A stretch of 52,762 nt of DNA. It comes from Clostridia bacterium. Lineage in GTDB: Bacteria; Bacillota; Clostridia; Oscillospirales; Acutalibacteraceae. Shown here one piece after another: positions 33,113 through 43,112 of this stretch; the first letter of the stretch is position 1; every line of letters begins with the position of its first letter. Where the stretch lies: positions 1-52,762 of the forward strand of contig JAGAKX010000047.1 in NCBI GenBank assembly GCA_017625435.1, written 5' to 3'. A program made the position numbers and the translations under genes. The notes beneath the pieces are model-generated. The model searched no databases, was not told the origin of the DNA, and saw nothing but the letters and a program-made list of their open reading frames with translations.

Positions 33113-34117
33113 ATGGAAAAGAAAAGACATTGGCTGAAGGGCGACTGCCACCTGCATACCGTGAATTCCGACGGAAAGTGCACTCCCGAGGAGCTATATG
33201 ATATGCTTTATGAGTACGGCTTTGATTTTGCATTTATCACAGACCACAACGTAAACACTCCCGGCAGAAAGGCATTTATTCACCGCGGTGTGGCAATTTT
33301 TCCCGGTATGGAAATTTCGGGAAGTCTCGGACACGTGAATATCTGGGGCGAAAACCTTCCCTTTGAAAGAATTCAGCGTCCCGACACGGAAGAGGCCTAC
33401 TATACCCTTATTGATAAGGCAAGGGCTGCAGGCTGTCACGTCAGCGTAAACCACCCCTTTGACAGAAAGCTTTCCTGGAAAATTGACCGTGATAATTTTA
33501 AGATGGATTCCGTTGAGGTGTGGAATTCCCCGATGCATACAGATAATATTTACTGTCAGCAATGGTGGTCCGAAAAGCTCCTTCAGGGTGAATTCATTCC
33601 TGCCGTAGGCGGCAGCGACTATCACGAGGACTATGTCGTAACCCGTCTTTTAGGCGTTCCCACAACCTATGTATGTGCAGAATCAGCTTCAATTGACGAC
33701 GTTCTTTCTGCCATAAAAAAGGGACATATTTTCGTTACGAATTCCCCCAAAGCACCGAAAATATTCCTGACCTCGGGGGATGCAATTCCCGGGGACCGTG
33801 TAAAATTCACCGAGGGTACATCCGTTAATGTGAATGTTGAAACGCTCAAGAAGGGGCAGACTGTAAGAATCTACCATAACGAGAACGTGATTTTTGAATT
33901 TACCGCAAGGAAGAACGAAAAGAATTTTTCCGCTTCCGTCACCGTGCCCTCTGAGGGCTTTGTGAGAGCAGATGTCAAGTTTACTTATAATGCCCTTATA
34001 AAGGCAGGCTACGTACAGCTTGCAGGCAAGGGCTTCGGTATGCACGACAAGGGCGAACCCGTCCCCGATATGCTTTACTCTTTCACTAACCCCATTTTCT
34101 TTGTAAACGAGACATAA
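33113..34117 (+). CDS. PHP-domain phosphoesterase
   Basis: The 334-aa protein carries the PHP (polymerase and histidinol phosphatase) metal-binding motifs: GDCHLHTVNSDG (His13, His15), FITDHNV, a central NHPFDR and GGSDYHED. It should be a metal-dependent phosphoesterase, likely cytosolic since no signal is present; the C-terminal third (about 225-330) is a beta-rich domain of unknown role. ATG 33113 fits the spacing from GTGAG; a GTG at 33101 that overlaps the lysR stop (GTGA) is an alternative. Coupling to lysR suggests a role in using the imported substrate. Confidence 0.85.
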   Translation: MEKKRHWLKGDCHLHTVNSDGKCTPEELYDMLYEYGFDFAFITDHNVNTPGRKAFIHRGVAIFPGMEISGSLGHVNIWGENLPFERIQRPDTEEAYYTLIDKARAAGCHVSVNHPFDRKLSWKIDRDNFKMDSVEVWNSPMHTDNIYCQQWWSEKLLQGEFIPAVGGSDYHEDYVVTRLLGVPTTYVCAESASIDDVLSAIKKGHIFVTNSPKAPKIFLTSGDAIPGDRVKFTEGTSVNVNVETLKKGQTVRIYHNENVIFEFTARKNEKNFSASVTVPSEGFVRADVKFTYNALIKAGYVQLAGKGFGMHDKGEPVPDMLYSFTNPIFFVNET

Positions 34118-34149
34118 ACCACCGTCTTTGACGCACAATATAAAATAAG

Positions 34150-34188
34150 GGATATCTGCCACGGGGTCAGTGGTCGATATCCTTTTTT
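34150..34188 (+). terminator. Terminator after the PHP gene
   Basis: GGATATC (34150-34156) pairs with GATATCC (34176-34182), with an inner CCAC/GTGG stem, followed by six T. Confidence 0.8.
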
Positions 34189-34219
34189 GTCTCTGAGGCT
34201 GTGCCGTTAATTTTCCCTT

Positions 34220-34372
34220 GTAGGGGTCGGCGTCCTCGACGACCCGAGATAGAGGCAGTTAATAAAGATACAAAAAATAATGCCCCGCAGAGGCACATTA
34301 TCTGCCCACACGGAAATTAGCACAAATTCTGTAATTCCTGCATTGCGGGAGGTCGAGGACGCCCTCCCCTAC
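34220..34372. mobile_element. MITE-like element, type B (153 bp)
   Basis: Inverted type B ends (34220-34246 and 34346-34372) flank a 99-bp core nearly collinear with 28293-28444 (AGATAGAGGCAG, GCCCCGCAGAGGCA, CATTG). The right end has changed by compensating substitutions (GGAGG...CCTCC) that keep the hairpin. Confidence 0.8.
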
Positions 34373-34394
34373 TGCTTGAATTACGGCTTACATC

Positions 34395-34418
34395 GTAGGG
34401 GAGGGGTTTCCCCTCCCG
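34395..34418. repeat. Single type A end
   Basis: A 24-bp palindrome GTAGGGG...CCCTCCCG between the type B element and the phosphatase terminator. With these items the 34118-34492 spacer is accounted for. Confidence 0.8.
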
Positions 34419-34442
34419 CATTTTTGCTTTATTTATATTTAT

Positions 34443-34474
34443 AAAAAATCCGCAGTACAGAGATTGTACTGCGG
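34443..34474 (-). terminator. Terminator of the secreted phosphatase
   Basis: A 9-bp perfect stem CCGCAGTAC/GTACTGCGG (34450-34458 and 34466-34474) followed on the minus strand by ATTTTTTAT. It is 18 bp beyond the stop codon. Confidence 0.8.
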
Positions 34475-34492
34475 TAATTTTTTGTTGAGGTT

Positions 34493-35944
34493 TTAGATTC
34501 CGATAAGGTCGAAAAGCATCTGGAAGTAGGATTTAAGCATATCAATGATTGCCTTTGCGAAGTTTGCGGGGTAATTTACTATTGTAGCCATAAGTGACTG
34601 GTCAAGGTCGGATTCTTCTGCCTTGCCGCCTTCATCCTTTACGATACCGTAGGTATCAACAAGTTTGATTTCCTTTGTCTCGTCATCAACGAGGTATGCC
34701 TTATAAGTGAGCTTGCCGCCGTCAATTTCTGTTACGGTGAAGCATCCGCCTAAATCATCATCCCTTGTGGAGAAGAGCTTTGCTGCCACCCTTGTAGCAG
34801 GATTGGATGCATCGGTGTTTACACCGTATCTCTTTGTTCCTGCCGTTGAGGGAAGAATGTAAACAGTACCCTCGGGCTTTACGGCAAAGGTAATTTCCTC
34901 ACCGTTTACTGTTTCTGTTACATATTCAACATTTTCAACAGTTGCATCCCCGTAAACCTGAGTTGTTCTGAGATACATATGATCGTGGCCTGCATATACC
35001 ATATCAATGTCAAGCTCATCAATGAGGGGAAGAAGAATATTTCTCATCATAATCGTGTCGGGCTTGTTGAAGTGCTTGCCTGCGGAATAAAGTGCTCTGT
35101 GCATGAATATAAATTTCCAGGTAGCATCGCTTGTCTTCATATCATTGATAAGCCAGTTTCTCTGAGCCTGGGTCATGGGATACATATCATTTGTATTAAG
35201 AACTGCAATGTGAGCGTTGCCGTAGTCAAATGAATAATAAACACCTTCAAGTGACTGATTGTCGCTTTCATCAACAGCAAAGGTGTGCTTGAAAACGTTT
35301 GTGTTGAATTTGTTTGTAATGTTGCCGTCGTGATTACCTGCAATGGGAACGTGTGTGTAATGGTTGTTCATAAATGCGAAATTGCTGAAGAACCAGTCCC
35401 ATTCATCATTTGTGTTGTCGTTTACATAGTCACCGAGAAGAGCAATGAAGCCTGCATCGGGAGCAGTTGCAACAGCACCCTTAAGAGTTGCGGAAGCTTC
35501 CCTGAAATTCTCGTCGCTGCTTGCCTGAATGTCAGCAGAAACAATGAAGGAGAAGCTGCTGTCGCCGTCATCTGTTGTAAAGGTACAGGTATCTCCCCAG
35601 AGATTCTTTGCCTTGTCGCCTACTCTGTAGGTATAGGAAGTGCCTGCTTCAAGAGTGTTTACGTATACCTTGTGGAAATACTGCTCTCTGAACTTTGCGG
35701 TTGAACCGCTGTAATTCATAGCACCCGTGAAGTCGCCGTCAAAGTCCTCTGTCTTCATAATCTGAAGGTCAGATGCACCGTCTTCATAGGTGTACCAGGA
35801 AAAGCCTCTGCCGGACGCGCCGTCTTCAACCATAGTACAGGCAATTCTCTTTACCTCGTCAGCGGATACGCCGAATGCGAAGGTGCCGAAAAGCATCATA
35901 ACCGCAAGAACAACGGAAAGAGTCTTCTTTAACGTGTTATTCAT
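34493..35944 (-). CDS. Secreted purple-acid-phosphatase-like metallophosphoesterase
   Basis: The 483-aa protein has a signal peptide ending near VSADE (about residue 28), an N-terminal fibronectin-like PAP domain (about 35-125, with a SYTYRVGD strand) and a calcineurin-like catalytic domain. Metal blocks are VSADIQ, LLGDYVND, IAGNHDGN, FMHRALYS and YAGHDHMYLRTTQVYG. A C-terminal helix-prone stretch (about 450-483) is amphipathic to hydrophobic and could associate with the membrane. It probably releases phosphate from extracellular organic phosphate. It has a consensus promoter and its own terminator. Confidence 0.88.
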   Translation of the reverse strand: MNNTLKKTLSVVLAVMMLFGTFAFGVSADEVKRIACTMVEDGASGRGFSWYTYEDGASDLQIMKTEDFDGDFTGAMNYSGSTAKFREQYFHKVYVNTLEAGTSYTYRVGDKAKNLWGDTCTFTTDDGDSSFSFIVSADIQASSDENFREASATLKGAVATAPDAGFIALLGDYVNDNTNDEWDWFFSNFAFMNNHYTHVPIAGNHDGNITNKFNTNVFKHTFAVDESDNQSLEGVYYSFDYGNAHIAVLNTNDMYPMTQAQRNWLINDMKTSDATWKFIFMHRALYSAGKHFNKPDTIMMRNILLPLIDELDIDMVYAGHDHMYLRTTQVYGDATVENVEYVTETVNGEEITFAVKPEGTVYILPSTAGTKRYGVNTDASNPATRVAAKLFSTRDDDLGGCFTVTEIDGGKLTYKAYLVDDETKEIKLVDTYGIVKDEGGKAEESDLDQSLMATIVNYPANFAKAIIDMLKSYFQMLFDLIGI

Positions 35945-35977
35945 AGTAAATTCCCTCCGGAAAAATTAATCATATAA

Positions 35978-36006
35978 AGTATATCACCACAGTTATAAAA
36001 TGTCAA
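35978..36006 (-). promoter_or_regulatory. Promoter of the secreted phosphatase
   Basis: Minus-strand consensus TTGACA (36001-36006), 17-bp spacer, TATACT (35978-35983). It is the best-matching -35 box in the window. Confidence 0.75.
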
Positions 36007-36110
36007 TTTTTTATTTCTTACGGAAAAGCAAATTATGTGTTTGTGCATATTGTATAAAATTTTGAAAAAACTTGTAACAGGCCTTCTAACAAAATAGTCA
36101 AATTTTTGCT

Positions 36111-36138
36111 TGAAATTAACATAGGATTTTGATAAAAT
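36111..36138 (+). promoter_or_regulatory. Promoter of the glycogen operon
   Basis: TTGAAA (36111-36116), 16-bp spacer, TAAAAT (36133-36138). The predicted start near 36145 is very close to the glgB ribosome binding site (36145-36152), so the leader would be short. Confidence 0.5.
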
Positions 36139-36158
36139 TATATTCGGAGGTGTTTAAC

Positions 36159-38057
36159 TTGAACATCGCAAAAGAAAAAACCTCTGATATTCCCGTTTAC
36201 CTTTTCAAGCAGGGAAGAAACTGCAGAGCCTACGAGTTCTTCGGCTCGCATATTACGGGGGACAGGACAGTCTTCAGGGTATGGGCGCCAAAGGCAGTTT
36301 CCGTAAGCGTTGCCGGTGATTTTAACGGATGGAATGAGGAGAGCCATCCTATGAATAAAATTGCCGACGGTATATGGGAGCTTACTGCAGAGGGTGTAAA
36401 ACAGTATGACAGCTACAAATACTCGGTTCTCGGTGAAGACGGAGTAAGAAGAATGAAGGCGGACCCCTATGCCTTCCACGCTGAAACAAGACCTGCAAAC
36501 GCTTCAAAGGTCTACAGTCTCGACGGCTTCGACTGGACGGACGGAGATTATCTGCAGGGTGTTTACAAGAGGGATATTTATTCCTCCCCGGTAAATGTTT
36601 ACGAGCTTCACGCAGGCTCCTGGAAAACCTATCCCGACGGACAGCCTCTTTCCTACAGAGCCCTTGCAGACGAGCTTGTGCCTTACCTTAAGGAGATGTC
36701 CTATACCCACGTGGAGCTTCTTCCCGTTCTGGAGCATCCCTTTGACGGAAGCTGGGGCTATCAGGTTACGGGCTATTTTGCCGTGACCTCACGCTACGGC
36801 ACGCCTCACGACTTTATGTATTTCGTCAACAAGCTCCATAATGCCGGAATCGGAGTTATTCTCGACTGGGTTCCTGCACATTTCCCAAAGGACGCACACG
36901 GGCTTTACGAGTTTGACGGCTCCTGCTGCTACGAATACTCCGATCCCCTCAAGCGTGAGCACGCGGACTGGGGAACAAGAATCTTTGATTTCGGAAAAAA
37001 CGAGGTCATAAGCTTTCTTACCTCAAGCGCCTGCTTCTTTTTTGACAAATACCATATAGACGGACTGCGTGTTGATGCGGTAGCCTCAATGCTCTATCTC
37101 GATTACGGCAGACGTGACGGCGGCTGGAGACCCAATATATACGGCGGACGTGAAAATCTGGAGGCGGTAGCCTTCATAAGATACCTTAACGAAACCGTTT
37201 TCAGGGAATATAACCACGCTCTTATGATTGCGGAGGAAAGCACCGCATGGCCACTTGTCACAAAGCCCGTATCTGTTGAGGGACTGGGCTTCAACTTCAA
37301 GTGGAATATGGGATGGATGAACGACATTCTCAGGTATTCGGAGCTTGACGGTCTTTCAAGAAAGTATAATCACGACCTTATAACCTTCTCGATGTTCTAC
37401 GCATTTTCCGAGAATTTCGTGCTCCCCGTTTCACACGATGAGGTGGTACACGGCAAGAAATCCCTTCTTGATAAGATGCCCGGAACCTATGAGGAGAAAT
37501 TCAGAGGGCTCAAGGCGTTCCTCGGTTATATGTATTCACATCCCGGCAAAAAGCTTCTCTTTATGGGACAGGAATTCGGTCAGTTTATAGAATGGGACGA
37601 GAAAAAGCAGCTTGACTGGTTCCTTCTTGACTATGATGCACACAGAAACCTTCACGCCTTCGTAAAGAAGCTAAATAAGGTATATAAGGATAATCCCGCA
37701 TTGTGGGAAATCGACTATTCCTGGGACGGCTTTACCTGGCTTGTAAGCGATGACAATCAGAACTCCGTTGCCGCCTTCGAAAGAAAGGACCGAAACGGCG
37801 ACAGAATCATTGCAATCTGCAACTTCACTCCCGTTACCCGCGAAAATTACAGAATCGGTGTGGAAAGAAAGGGCTCGCTTACTTACCTTATTCACTCCGA
37901 AAGCACGGATTTCGGCGGTACGGAAGAAACCTCAAAAAAGCGTATATACACGGAAAAGGTACCTATGCACGGCAAGGAGCACTCCTTCCCCGTAACACTT
38001 CCGGGACTTTCCTGCATATACCTGAAATATAAACCCTACAAAACAAAATCTAAATAA
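36159..38057 (+). CDS. glgB: 1,4-alpha-glucan branching enzyme GlgB
   Basis: GlgB makes alpha-1,6 branches in glycogen. The start is TTG 36159, six nt after CGGAGGTG, giving 632 aa; an upstream TTG at 36129 lies in the promoter. The N-terminal CBM48 domain (about 40-125) has [20 protein letters not shown]. The GH13 barrel shows the regions [27 protein letters not shown] (nucleophile Asp), [11 protein letters not shown] (acid/base Glu) and [13 protein letters not shown] (third catalytic Asp). It is the first gene of the glycogen operon, 22 bp before glgC. Confidence 0.96.
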   Translation: MNIAKEKTSDIPVYLFKQGRNCRAYEFFGSHITGDRTVFRVWAPKAVSVSVAGDFNGWNEESHPMNKIADGIWELTAEGVKQYDSYKYSVLGEDGVRRMKADPYAFHAETRPANASKVYSLDGFDWTDGDYLQGVYKRDIYSSPVNVYELHAGSWKTYPDGQPLSYRALADELVPYLKEMSYTHVELLPVLEHPFDGSWGYQVTGYFAVTSRYGTPHDFMYFVNKLHNAGIGVILDWVPAHFPKDAHGLYEFDGSCCYEYSDPLKREHADWGTRIFDFGKNEVISFLTSSACFFFDKYHIDGLRVDAVASMLYLDYGRRDGGWRPNIYGGRENLEAVAFIRYLNETVFREYNHALMIAEESTAWPLVTKPVSVEGLGFNFKWNMGWMNDILRYSELDGLSRKYNHDLITFSMFYAFSENFVLPVSHDEVVHGKKSLLDKMPGTYEEKFRGLKAFLGYMYSHPGKKLLFMGQEFGQFIEWDEKKQLDWFLLDYDAHRNLHAFVKKLNKVYKDNPALWEIDYSWDGFTWLVSDDNQNSVAAFERKDRNGDRIIAICNFTPVTRENYRIGVERKGSLTYLIHSESTDFGGTEETSKKRIYTEKVPMHGKEHSFPVTLPGLSCIYLKYKPYKTKSK

Positions 38058-38079
38058 AATCGGAAAGGACGAACCCCAG

Positions 38080-39300
38080 ATGGCAAGAAAAACAGAATGT
38101 ATAGCTATGCTGCTCGCAGGCGGACAGGGCAGCAGACTCGGAATTCTTACAAAGAATATCGCAAAGCCCGCAGTACCTTACGGCGGAAAGTACAGAATTA
38201 TTGACTTCCCCCTTTCAAACTGTGCAAACTCAGGTATCTACACCGTAGGTGTTCTTACTCAGTATCAGCCCCTTGAGCTCAATGATTACATCGGCAACGG
38301 ACAGCCCTGGGACCTTGACCGTGCAGAGGGCGGTGTGCACATTCTTTCTCCCTATCAGCAGATCAAGGGTACGGAATGGTATAAGGGTACTGCAAATGCA
38401 ATATATCAGAACATAAACTTTATAGACCGCTATGACCCCGAATATGTTGCAATTCTCTCGGGCGACCATATCTATAAGATGGACTATGCAAAGATGCTTG
38501 ACTTCCACAAGGAAAAGGATGCAGCCTGCACAATTGCAATGCTTGAGGTTCCGTGGGAGGAGGCTTCGCGCTTCGGTCTTATGTTCGTAAATGACGACGG
38601 CGCTATCACAGCCTTCGAGGAAAAGCCCAAGGTTCCCAAGTCCAACAAGGCATCAATGGGTGTTTATATCTTCACATGGAAGAAGCTCCGTGAATATCTT
38701 ATTGCCGACGAAAACACTCCCGGCTCATCAAACGACTTCGGCAAGAACGTTATCCCTGCAATGCACGAGGCAGGGGAGAGAATGTTTGCTTATAAGTTTG
38801 ACGGCTACTGGAAGGATGTCGGCACCATAGACAGTCTCTGGGAAGCAAACCTTGACCTTCTCAATCCCAGAATCAATATTGATTTAAGCGATACGGACTG
38901 GCCCATTTACTGTAAGAACTCGGCTCTTGCTCCTCATTTCGCATCAAAGGATTCCGATGTTCAGAATTCAATGGTATCCGGCGGCTGCGTAATTGACGGT
39001 AAGGTTGATTTCTCCGTTCTTTTCTCAAATGTTACCGTTGAAAAGGGCGCAAGCGTTGAATACTCAATCGTTATGCCCGGTGCCGTCATCAAAAAGGGTG
39101 CCAAGGTAAAATATGCTATGGTAGCGGAAAATGCCGTTATTGAAGAAAATGCCTCCGTAGGTGAAGCTCCCGAGGAAATCAAGGACCTTGAAAAGTGGGG
39201 CGTTACCGTTATCGGCTCCGACATCACAATCGGCAAAAAGGCTAAAATCTCAGCAAATCTTATGATTGACGAAAACATCAAGGAGGGCGAAGTAAGATGA
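38080..39300 (+). CDS. glgC: Glucose-1-phosphate adenylyltransferase, catalytic subunit GlgC
   Basis: GlgC makes ADP-glucose from glucose 1-phosphate and ATP, the committed step of glycogen synthesis. The 406-aa protein keeps the catalytic nucleotide motif [20 protein letters not shown] and [16 protein letters not shown], plus [22 protein letters not shown], and FEEKP. The C-terminal left-handed beta-helix (about 295-400) carries hexapeptide-like repeats. GGAAAGGAC lies before the ATG. It overlaps glgD by 4 bp, and the two are expected to form a heterotetramer as in other Bacillota. Confidence 0.96.
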   Translation: MARKTECIAMLLAGGQGSRLGILTKNIAKPAVPYGGKYRIIDFPLSNCANSGIYTVGVLTQYQPLELNDYIGNGQPWDLDRAEGGVHILSPYQQIKGTEWYKGTANAIYQNINFIDRYDPEYVAILSGDHIYKMDYAKMLDFHKEKDAACTIAMLEVPWEEASRFGLMFVNDDGAITAFEEKPKVPKSNKASMGVYIFTWKKLREYLIADENTPGSSNDFGKNVIPAMHEAGERMFAYKFDGYWKDVGTIDSLWEANLDLLNPRINIDLSDTDWPIYCKNSALAPHFASKDSDVQNSMVSGGCVIDGKVDFSVLFSNVTVEKGASVEYSIVMPGAVIKKGAKVKYAMVAENAVIEENASVGEAPEEIKDLEKWGVTVIGSDITIGKKAKISANLMIDENIKEGEVR

Positions 39301-40415
39301 ACGGAAAAGATGTACTCGGTTTAATTTTTGCAAACACAGACGATGACGTAATAAGCGAAGTTACGGGCGTGCGTTCAATGGCATCCGTACCCTTCGGCGG
39401 TGCTTACCGTCTGGTTGACTTTGTTCTTTCAAATATGGTAAACGCAGGCATCACAAAGGTGGGCGTTGTTACAAACAATAACTATCAGTCCCTTATGGAC
39501 CACATCGGTACCGGTAAGAACTGGGACCTTTCAAGAAAGAACGACGGAATTTATTTCCTTCCTCCCTTCAATGCCGAGGCTGTTGAAAACTACAACGCTT
39601 CAAGAATCGGCGCTCTCAAGAATATTCTCCATTTCCTTGAAAAGTCAAACAAGGAATATGTGTTTATGACAGACTGCACCTACGTTGCAAATCTTGACCT
39701 CAACGAAATTTTCGACTACCACGAAAAAAGCGGCTGCGATATGACTCAGCTTTATATGCACGGCAAAACTCCCGCTATAAAGGACAATCCCGTTCTCGAT
39801 AAGATTGAAGATGGAAGAATCACAAAAATGTCTCTCGGTACGGGAGAGGGCAAGACAACCGATTTTGCACTCAAGGCAATTATCATAAAGAAATCACTTC
39901 TTGAAAGCCTTGTTTCCGTATCCTATGCAAAGGGTCTTGTATCCTTTGAAAAGGATATCATTATGAAGAATCTCAAGAAGCTCTCCGTAGGCGCTTACGA
40001 GGTAAAGGGCTTCTGCAAGGTAATTGACTCCCTTGCAGGCTACTTTGATGCTAACTTCTCACTTCTCGATTCAAAGAATTACCGTGCTCTCTTTAACCGT
40101 GAAAGACCCGTTTACACAAAGGTATACGACGATATGCCCACAGTTTATGCACCCGAATGCGATGTTAAGAATTCCCTTATTGCAGACGGCTGTATCATCA
40201 GCGGTGAGGTTGAAAACTGCATTATTTTCAGAGACTGCCGTGTTGAAAAGGGAGCAATCGTAAAGAATTCAATTCTTATGCCCCACGGCTTTATTGCAGA
40301 GGATGCATCCGTAAATTACTGCATTGCCGACAAGGCTGTGACTGTAAGAAGCGGAAAGAATCTCTCAGGTGCCGATTCTTACCCCGTTTACATCGGAAAG
40401 AATATCCATATCTGA
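39297..40415 (+). CDS. glgD: GlgD, non-catalytic partner of GlgC
   Basis: GlgD is a GlgC paralogue that boosts and regulates GlgC. The 372-aa protein has the same two-domain plan, but the N-terminal nucleotide loop is replaced: where GlgC reads GGQGSRL it has [19 protein letters not shown], with no glycine-rich loop. [16 protein letters not shown] and [11 protein letters not shown] are the degenerate counterparts of the GlgC blocks (the GlgC Asp of SGDH is altered to TDCT). It should therefore be inactive alone. The ATG overlaps the glgC stop (ATGA), which favours equal synthesis. Confidence 0.95.
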   Translation: MNGKDVLGLIFANTDDDVISEVTGVRSMASVPFGGAYRLVDFVLSNMVNAGITKVGVVTNNNYQSLMDHIGTGKNWDLSRKNDGIYFLPPFNAEAVENYNASRIGALKNILHFLEKSNKEYVFMTDCTYVANLDLNEIFDYHEKSGCDMTQLYMHGKTPAIKDNPVLDKIEDGRITKMSLGTGEGKTTDFALKAIIIKKSLLESLVSVSYAKGLVSFEKDIIMKNLKKLSVGAYEVKGFCKVIDSLAGYFDANFSLLDSKNYRALFNRERPVYTKVYDDMPTVYAPECDVKNSLIADGCIISGEVENCIIFRDCRVEKGAIVKNSILMPHGFIAEDASVNYCIADKAVTVRSGKNLSGADSYPVYIGKNIHI

Positions 40416-40441
40416 TAATCCGTAAGCAAAAGGAGTAAATT

Positions 40442-41869
40442 ATGAAAGTTTTATATGCTGTAAGCGAAGCCAAGCCCTTTATTGCATCGGGCGGCCTCGG
40501 AGACGTTGCGGGAAGCCTTCCTGCAGCTCTCAGAAAAAGACTTATCGGCTGCAGAGTCGTAATGCCCCTTTATGAGGGAATCCCCGATAAGTTCAAGAGT
40601 GAAATGAAGTTTATAACACACATTACCGTCCCCGTTGCCTGGAGACGTCAGTACTGCGGTATTTTTGAAGCAAAGTATAACGGTGTTATCTACTATTTCC
40701 TTGACAATCAGTATTATTTCAAGCGTCAGGGCATTTACGGCCATTATGACGATGCGGAGAGATTCGCATTCTTCTCCCGTGCAGTCCTTGAAATGATTCC
40801 TTATATTGATTTCAAGCCCGACGTTATCAACTGTAACGACTGGCAGACAGCCCTTGTGCCCGTTTTTTATTCGCTTTATTACGGAAATAAGCCCGGCTTT
40901 GAAAACATAAAGACTGCATTTACCATCCATAATATTCAGTATCAGGGTAAATTCGGTGAAGAAATCCTTGAGGATGTTATAGGCATACCCCACGAATATT
41001 CTTCTCTTCTTCATAACGACGACTGCATCAATCTTATGAAGGGTGCAATTGAATGTGCAAATGCCGTTACGACCGTCAGCCCCTCTTATGCAAAGGAAAT
41101 TCTTGACCCCTATTATTCACACGGGCTTGACAGTATCCTTGCCGCAAGAAGCTGGAAAATTCACGGCATCTTAAACGGTATTGACACCGTTTCAAATGAC
41201 CCCGGCGCAGACAAGAATCTTGTAAAGAACTTCTCTGTTGATGATATTTCCGGAAAAGCCCTCTGCAAGGAGGACCTGCAGAAGACTATGGGACTTCCCG
41301 TAAGACCCGATACACCTCTTATCGGTATGGTAACACGCCTTGTTTCCCATAAGGGGCTTGACCTTGTTCAGCGTGTTCTTGAGGAGCTTATTGCCACAAG
41401 CGATGTGCAGGTAGTGGTTCTCGGCTCCGGCGACTGGCAGTATGAAACCTTCTTTACGGAGCTCGCCTGGAAATATCCCGAAAAGCTGGCAGTCAAAATC
41501 GGCTTCGTGCCCTCTCTTGCAAGTAAAATCTACGGCGGAAGCGATATCTTCCTTATGCCCTCTCAGAGTGAGCCCTGCGGTCTTTCCCAGATGTTTGCTC
41601 TCAGATACGGCTCAATCCCCGTTGTACGTGCTACCGGCGGTCTTCGCGATTCTGTTCAGGATTCCGGTGACAACGAGGGTAACGGCTTCGTATTTGAAGA
41701 CTACAACGCACACGATATGCTCCACACCATAAGACGTGCCCTTGAAGGCTACAAGGACAAGGATGGCTGGGCAATTCTCAGAAAGCGTGCTATGGAATGC
41801 GACTATTCCTGGGGCAGAAGCGCAAACGAATATATAAGACTTTACAAATCGCTTATCAAAGGAGAATAA
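40442..41869 (+). CDS. glgA: Glycogen synthase GlgA (GT5)
   Basis: GlgA elongates alpha-1,4-glucan from ADP-glucose. The 475-aa length and GT-B layout fit. The N-terminal loop reads ASGGLGDVAGSLP, so the lysine of the common KxGGL motif is replaced by serine (position after Ile-Ala). Other blocks are HNIQYQGKFG, TTVSPSYAKEI, HGILNGIDT, GMVTRLVSHKGLDL and the C-terminal PSQSEPCGLSQMFALRYG, which holds the conserved Glu of GT5. AAGGAG precedes the ATG. It is the last enzyme of the glycogen operon. Confidence 0.96.
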   Translation: MKVLYAVSEAKPFIASGGLGDVAGSLPAALRKRLIGCRVVMPLYEGIPDKFKSEMKFITHITVPVAWRRQYCGIFEAKYNGVIYYFLDNQYYFKRQGIYGHYDDAERFAFFSRAVLEMIPYIDFKPDVINCNDWQTALVPVFYSLYYGNKPGFENIKTAFTIHNIQYQGKFGEEILEDVIGIPHEYSSLLHNDDCINLMKGAIECANAVTTVSPSYAKEILDPYYSHGLDSILAARSWKIHGILNGIDTVSNDPGADKNLVKNFSVDDISGKALCKEDLQKTMGLPVRPDTPLIGMVTRLVSHKGLDLVQRVLEELIATSDVQVVVLGSGDWQYETFFTELAWKYPEKLAVKIGFVPSLASKIYGGSDIFLMPSQSEPCGLSQMFALRYGSIPVVRATGGLRDSVQDSGDNEGNGFVFEDYNAHDMLHTIRRALEGYKDKDGWAILRKRAMECDYSWGRSANEYIRLYKSLIKGE

Positions 41870-41872
41870 TTA

Positions 41873-42739
41873 ATGGCAGAATTCATTTTTTCCGCCTTCG
41901 CTGACGAGGCGGGCGGAGGGCTCCTTCATCAGATAGAAGCTCTCAAGGCAAACGGCATCACCCATATAGAGCCCAGAGGGCTTGATGAGGGTAATATTTC
42001 CACCTTTTCTGCCGCTCAGGTAAGGGAAGTAAAGAAGATTCTTGACGAGCACGGCATCGGTGTTTCATCTGTGGGCTCCCATTTCGGAAAAATCAATATA
42101 AAGGACCCCTTTGAGGAGCACTTTGATTCCTTTAAGCAGTGTGTTGAAAATGCCGCAATTCTCGGTACCGAAAACATCAGAATGTTCAGCTTCTATATTG
42201 ACGAAAGCGAGGATTACGATTCCTACCGTGACGAGGTCTTCGAGCGTCTTGAAAAAATGGCGGACTACGCAAGAAGCGGCAATATCTGGTGCTGTCACGA
42301 AAACGAAAAGGGTATTTTCGGTGATAACGATGTAAGATGTCTTGATATTCTTACAACCTTCGAGGGTAAAATCAAGGGTATATTTGACCCTGCAAACTTC
42401 ATTCAGTGCAAGGTAGAAATTCTCCCTGCATTCGAAAAGCTCAAAAATTATATCGAATATATGCACGTGAAGGACTGCCGTATGTCCGACGGCTTTGTGG
42501 TTCCCTGCGGTAAGGGTGACGGCAATATTGAGGAGCTTATCCGCCGCTTCAATAAGGCTGAGGGCAAGCACTTCCTGACACTTGAGCCCCACCTTAAGGT
42601 CTTTGAGGGACTTAAGGACCTGGAGCTTACGGGAGGCGCAGAATCCGTCAAGGAGGAATTCGAATATCCCACCAACCGTGACGCCTTCGATGCCGCCTGC
42701 AAGGCATTCCATGAGGTATACGAGAGGGCAATGAACTGA
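41873..42739 (+). CDS. Sugar phosphate isomerase/epimerase-like TIM barrel protein
   Basis: The 288-aa protein has the xylose isomerase-like (AP endonuclease family 2) TIM barrel. Likely metal ligands appear in order: Glu in WCCHENEKGIFGD, Asp in GIFDPANF, His in YMHVKDCRM, and Glu in FLTLEPHLKVF. The N-terminal FSAFADEAGGGLLHQI and the GITHIEPRGL strand fit the family. It begins 3 bp after the glgA stop and is followed by a terminator, so it is cotranscribed with the glycogen genes. The substrate is unknown. Confidence 0.88.
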   Translation: MAEFIFSAFADEAGGGLLHQIEALKANGITHIEPRGLDEGNISTFSAAQVREVKKILDEHGIGVSSVGSHFGKINIKDPFEEHFDSFKQCVENAAILGTENIRMFSFYIDESEDYDSYRDEVFERLEKMADYARSGNIWCCHENEKGIFGDNDVRCLDILTTFEGKIKGIFDPANFIQCKVEILPAFEKLKNYIEYMHVKDCRMSDGFVVPCGKGDGNIEELIRRFNKAEGKHFLTLEPHLKVFEGLKDLELTGGAESVKEEFEYPTNRDAFDAACKAFHEVYERAMN

Positions 42740-42751
42740 ATAATGTTAGAA

Positions 42752-42778
42752 AAGGAAGGTGCAAACCTTCCTTTTTTT
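42752..42778 (+). terminator. Terminator of the glycogen operon
   Basis: AAGGAAGGT (42752-42760), loop GCAA, ACCTTCCTT followed by a run of T to 42778. Confidence 0.85.
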
Positions 42779-42804
42779 CACAAAAATTTCCCTGATTTTA
42801 TATC

Positions 42805-42902
42805 GTAGGGGCGGGGTTTCCCCGCCCGCATCATAACTTCTGTATCTTTAATTTACAAAAAGTCAGAACCCTTTTGAACGGGAGGGGAGACCCCTCCCCT
42901 AC
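42805..42902. mobile_element. MITE-like element, type A (98 bp)
   Basis: Inverted type A ends (42805-42828 and 42879-42902) around a 50-bp core (ATAACTTCTGTATCTTTAA) collinear with 5760-5856. Confidence 0.75.
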
Positions 42903-42924
42903 ACTTTAACATTCTTTTTCAGGG

Positions 42925-42957
42925 TAGGGGCGGGATGTCGGGGACGCCATCCCCTAC
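42925..42957. repeat. Type B end preceded by a GTAGGGG stub
   Basis: A type B end CGGGATGTC...CCCCTAC (42931-42957) is immediately preceded by GTAGGGG, as if a type A end had been cut and joined to it. Confidence 0.7.
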
Positions 42958-42974
42958 AAGGCTTCGCCTTTCGC

Positions 42975-43032
42975 CTCCGAATTCCGAATTTGCAAAGCAT
43001 TCGTCTCCGAATTCCGGATTCCGAAATCCGAA
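42975..43032 (-). repeat. Tandem heptamers TTCGGAN on the reverse strand
   Basis: CTCCGAA, TTCCGAA (42975-42988) and CTCCGAA, TTCCGGA, TTCCGAA, ATCCGAA (43005-43032), the reverse complement of the TTCGGAN heptamers. They account for the rest of the 42740-43112 spacer apart from the promoter. Confidence 0.8.
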
Positions 43033-43047
43033 TTTGCTTTACACATC

Positions 43048-43076
43048 TTGTTTTTATTGAAATTCTGTAGTATAAT
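43048..43076 (+). promoter_or_regulatory. Promoter of the LTA synthase-like gene
   Basis: TTGTTT (43048-43053), 17-bp spacer, perfect TATAAT (43071-43076); start near 43083, then AGAGGAAA before the ATG. Confidence 0.65.
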
Positions 43077-43112
43077 CATTCCGAATTAATTGAAGCAAAA
43101 GAGGAAATAAAT

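Noticed and set aside
41873..42739. DNA repair endonuclease IV
   Set aside because: The barrel fold is shared, but the endonuclease IV signatures are missing and the context is carbohydrate metabolism.
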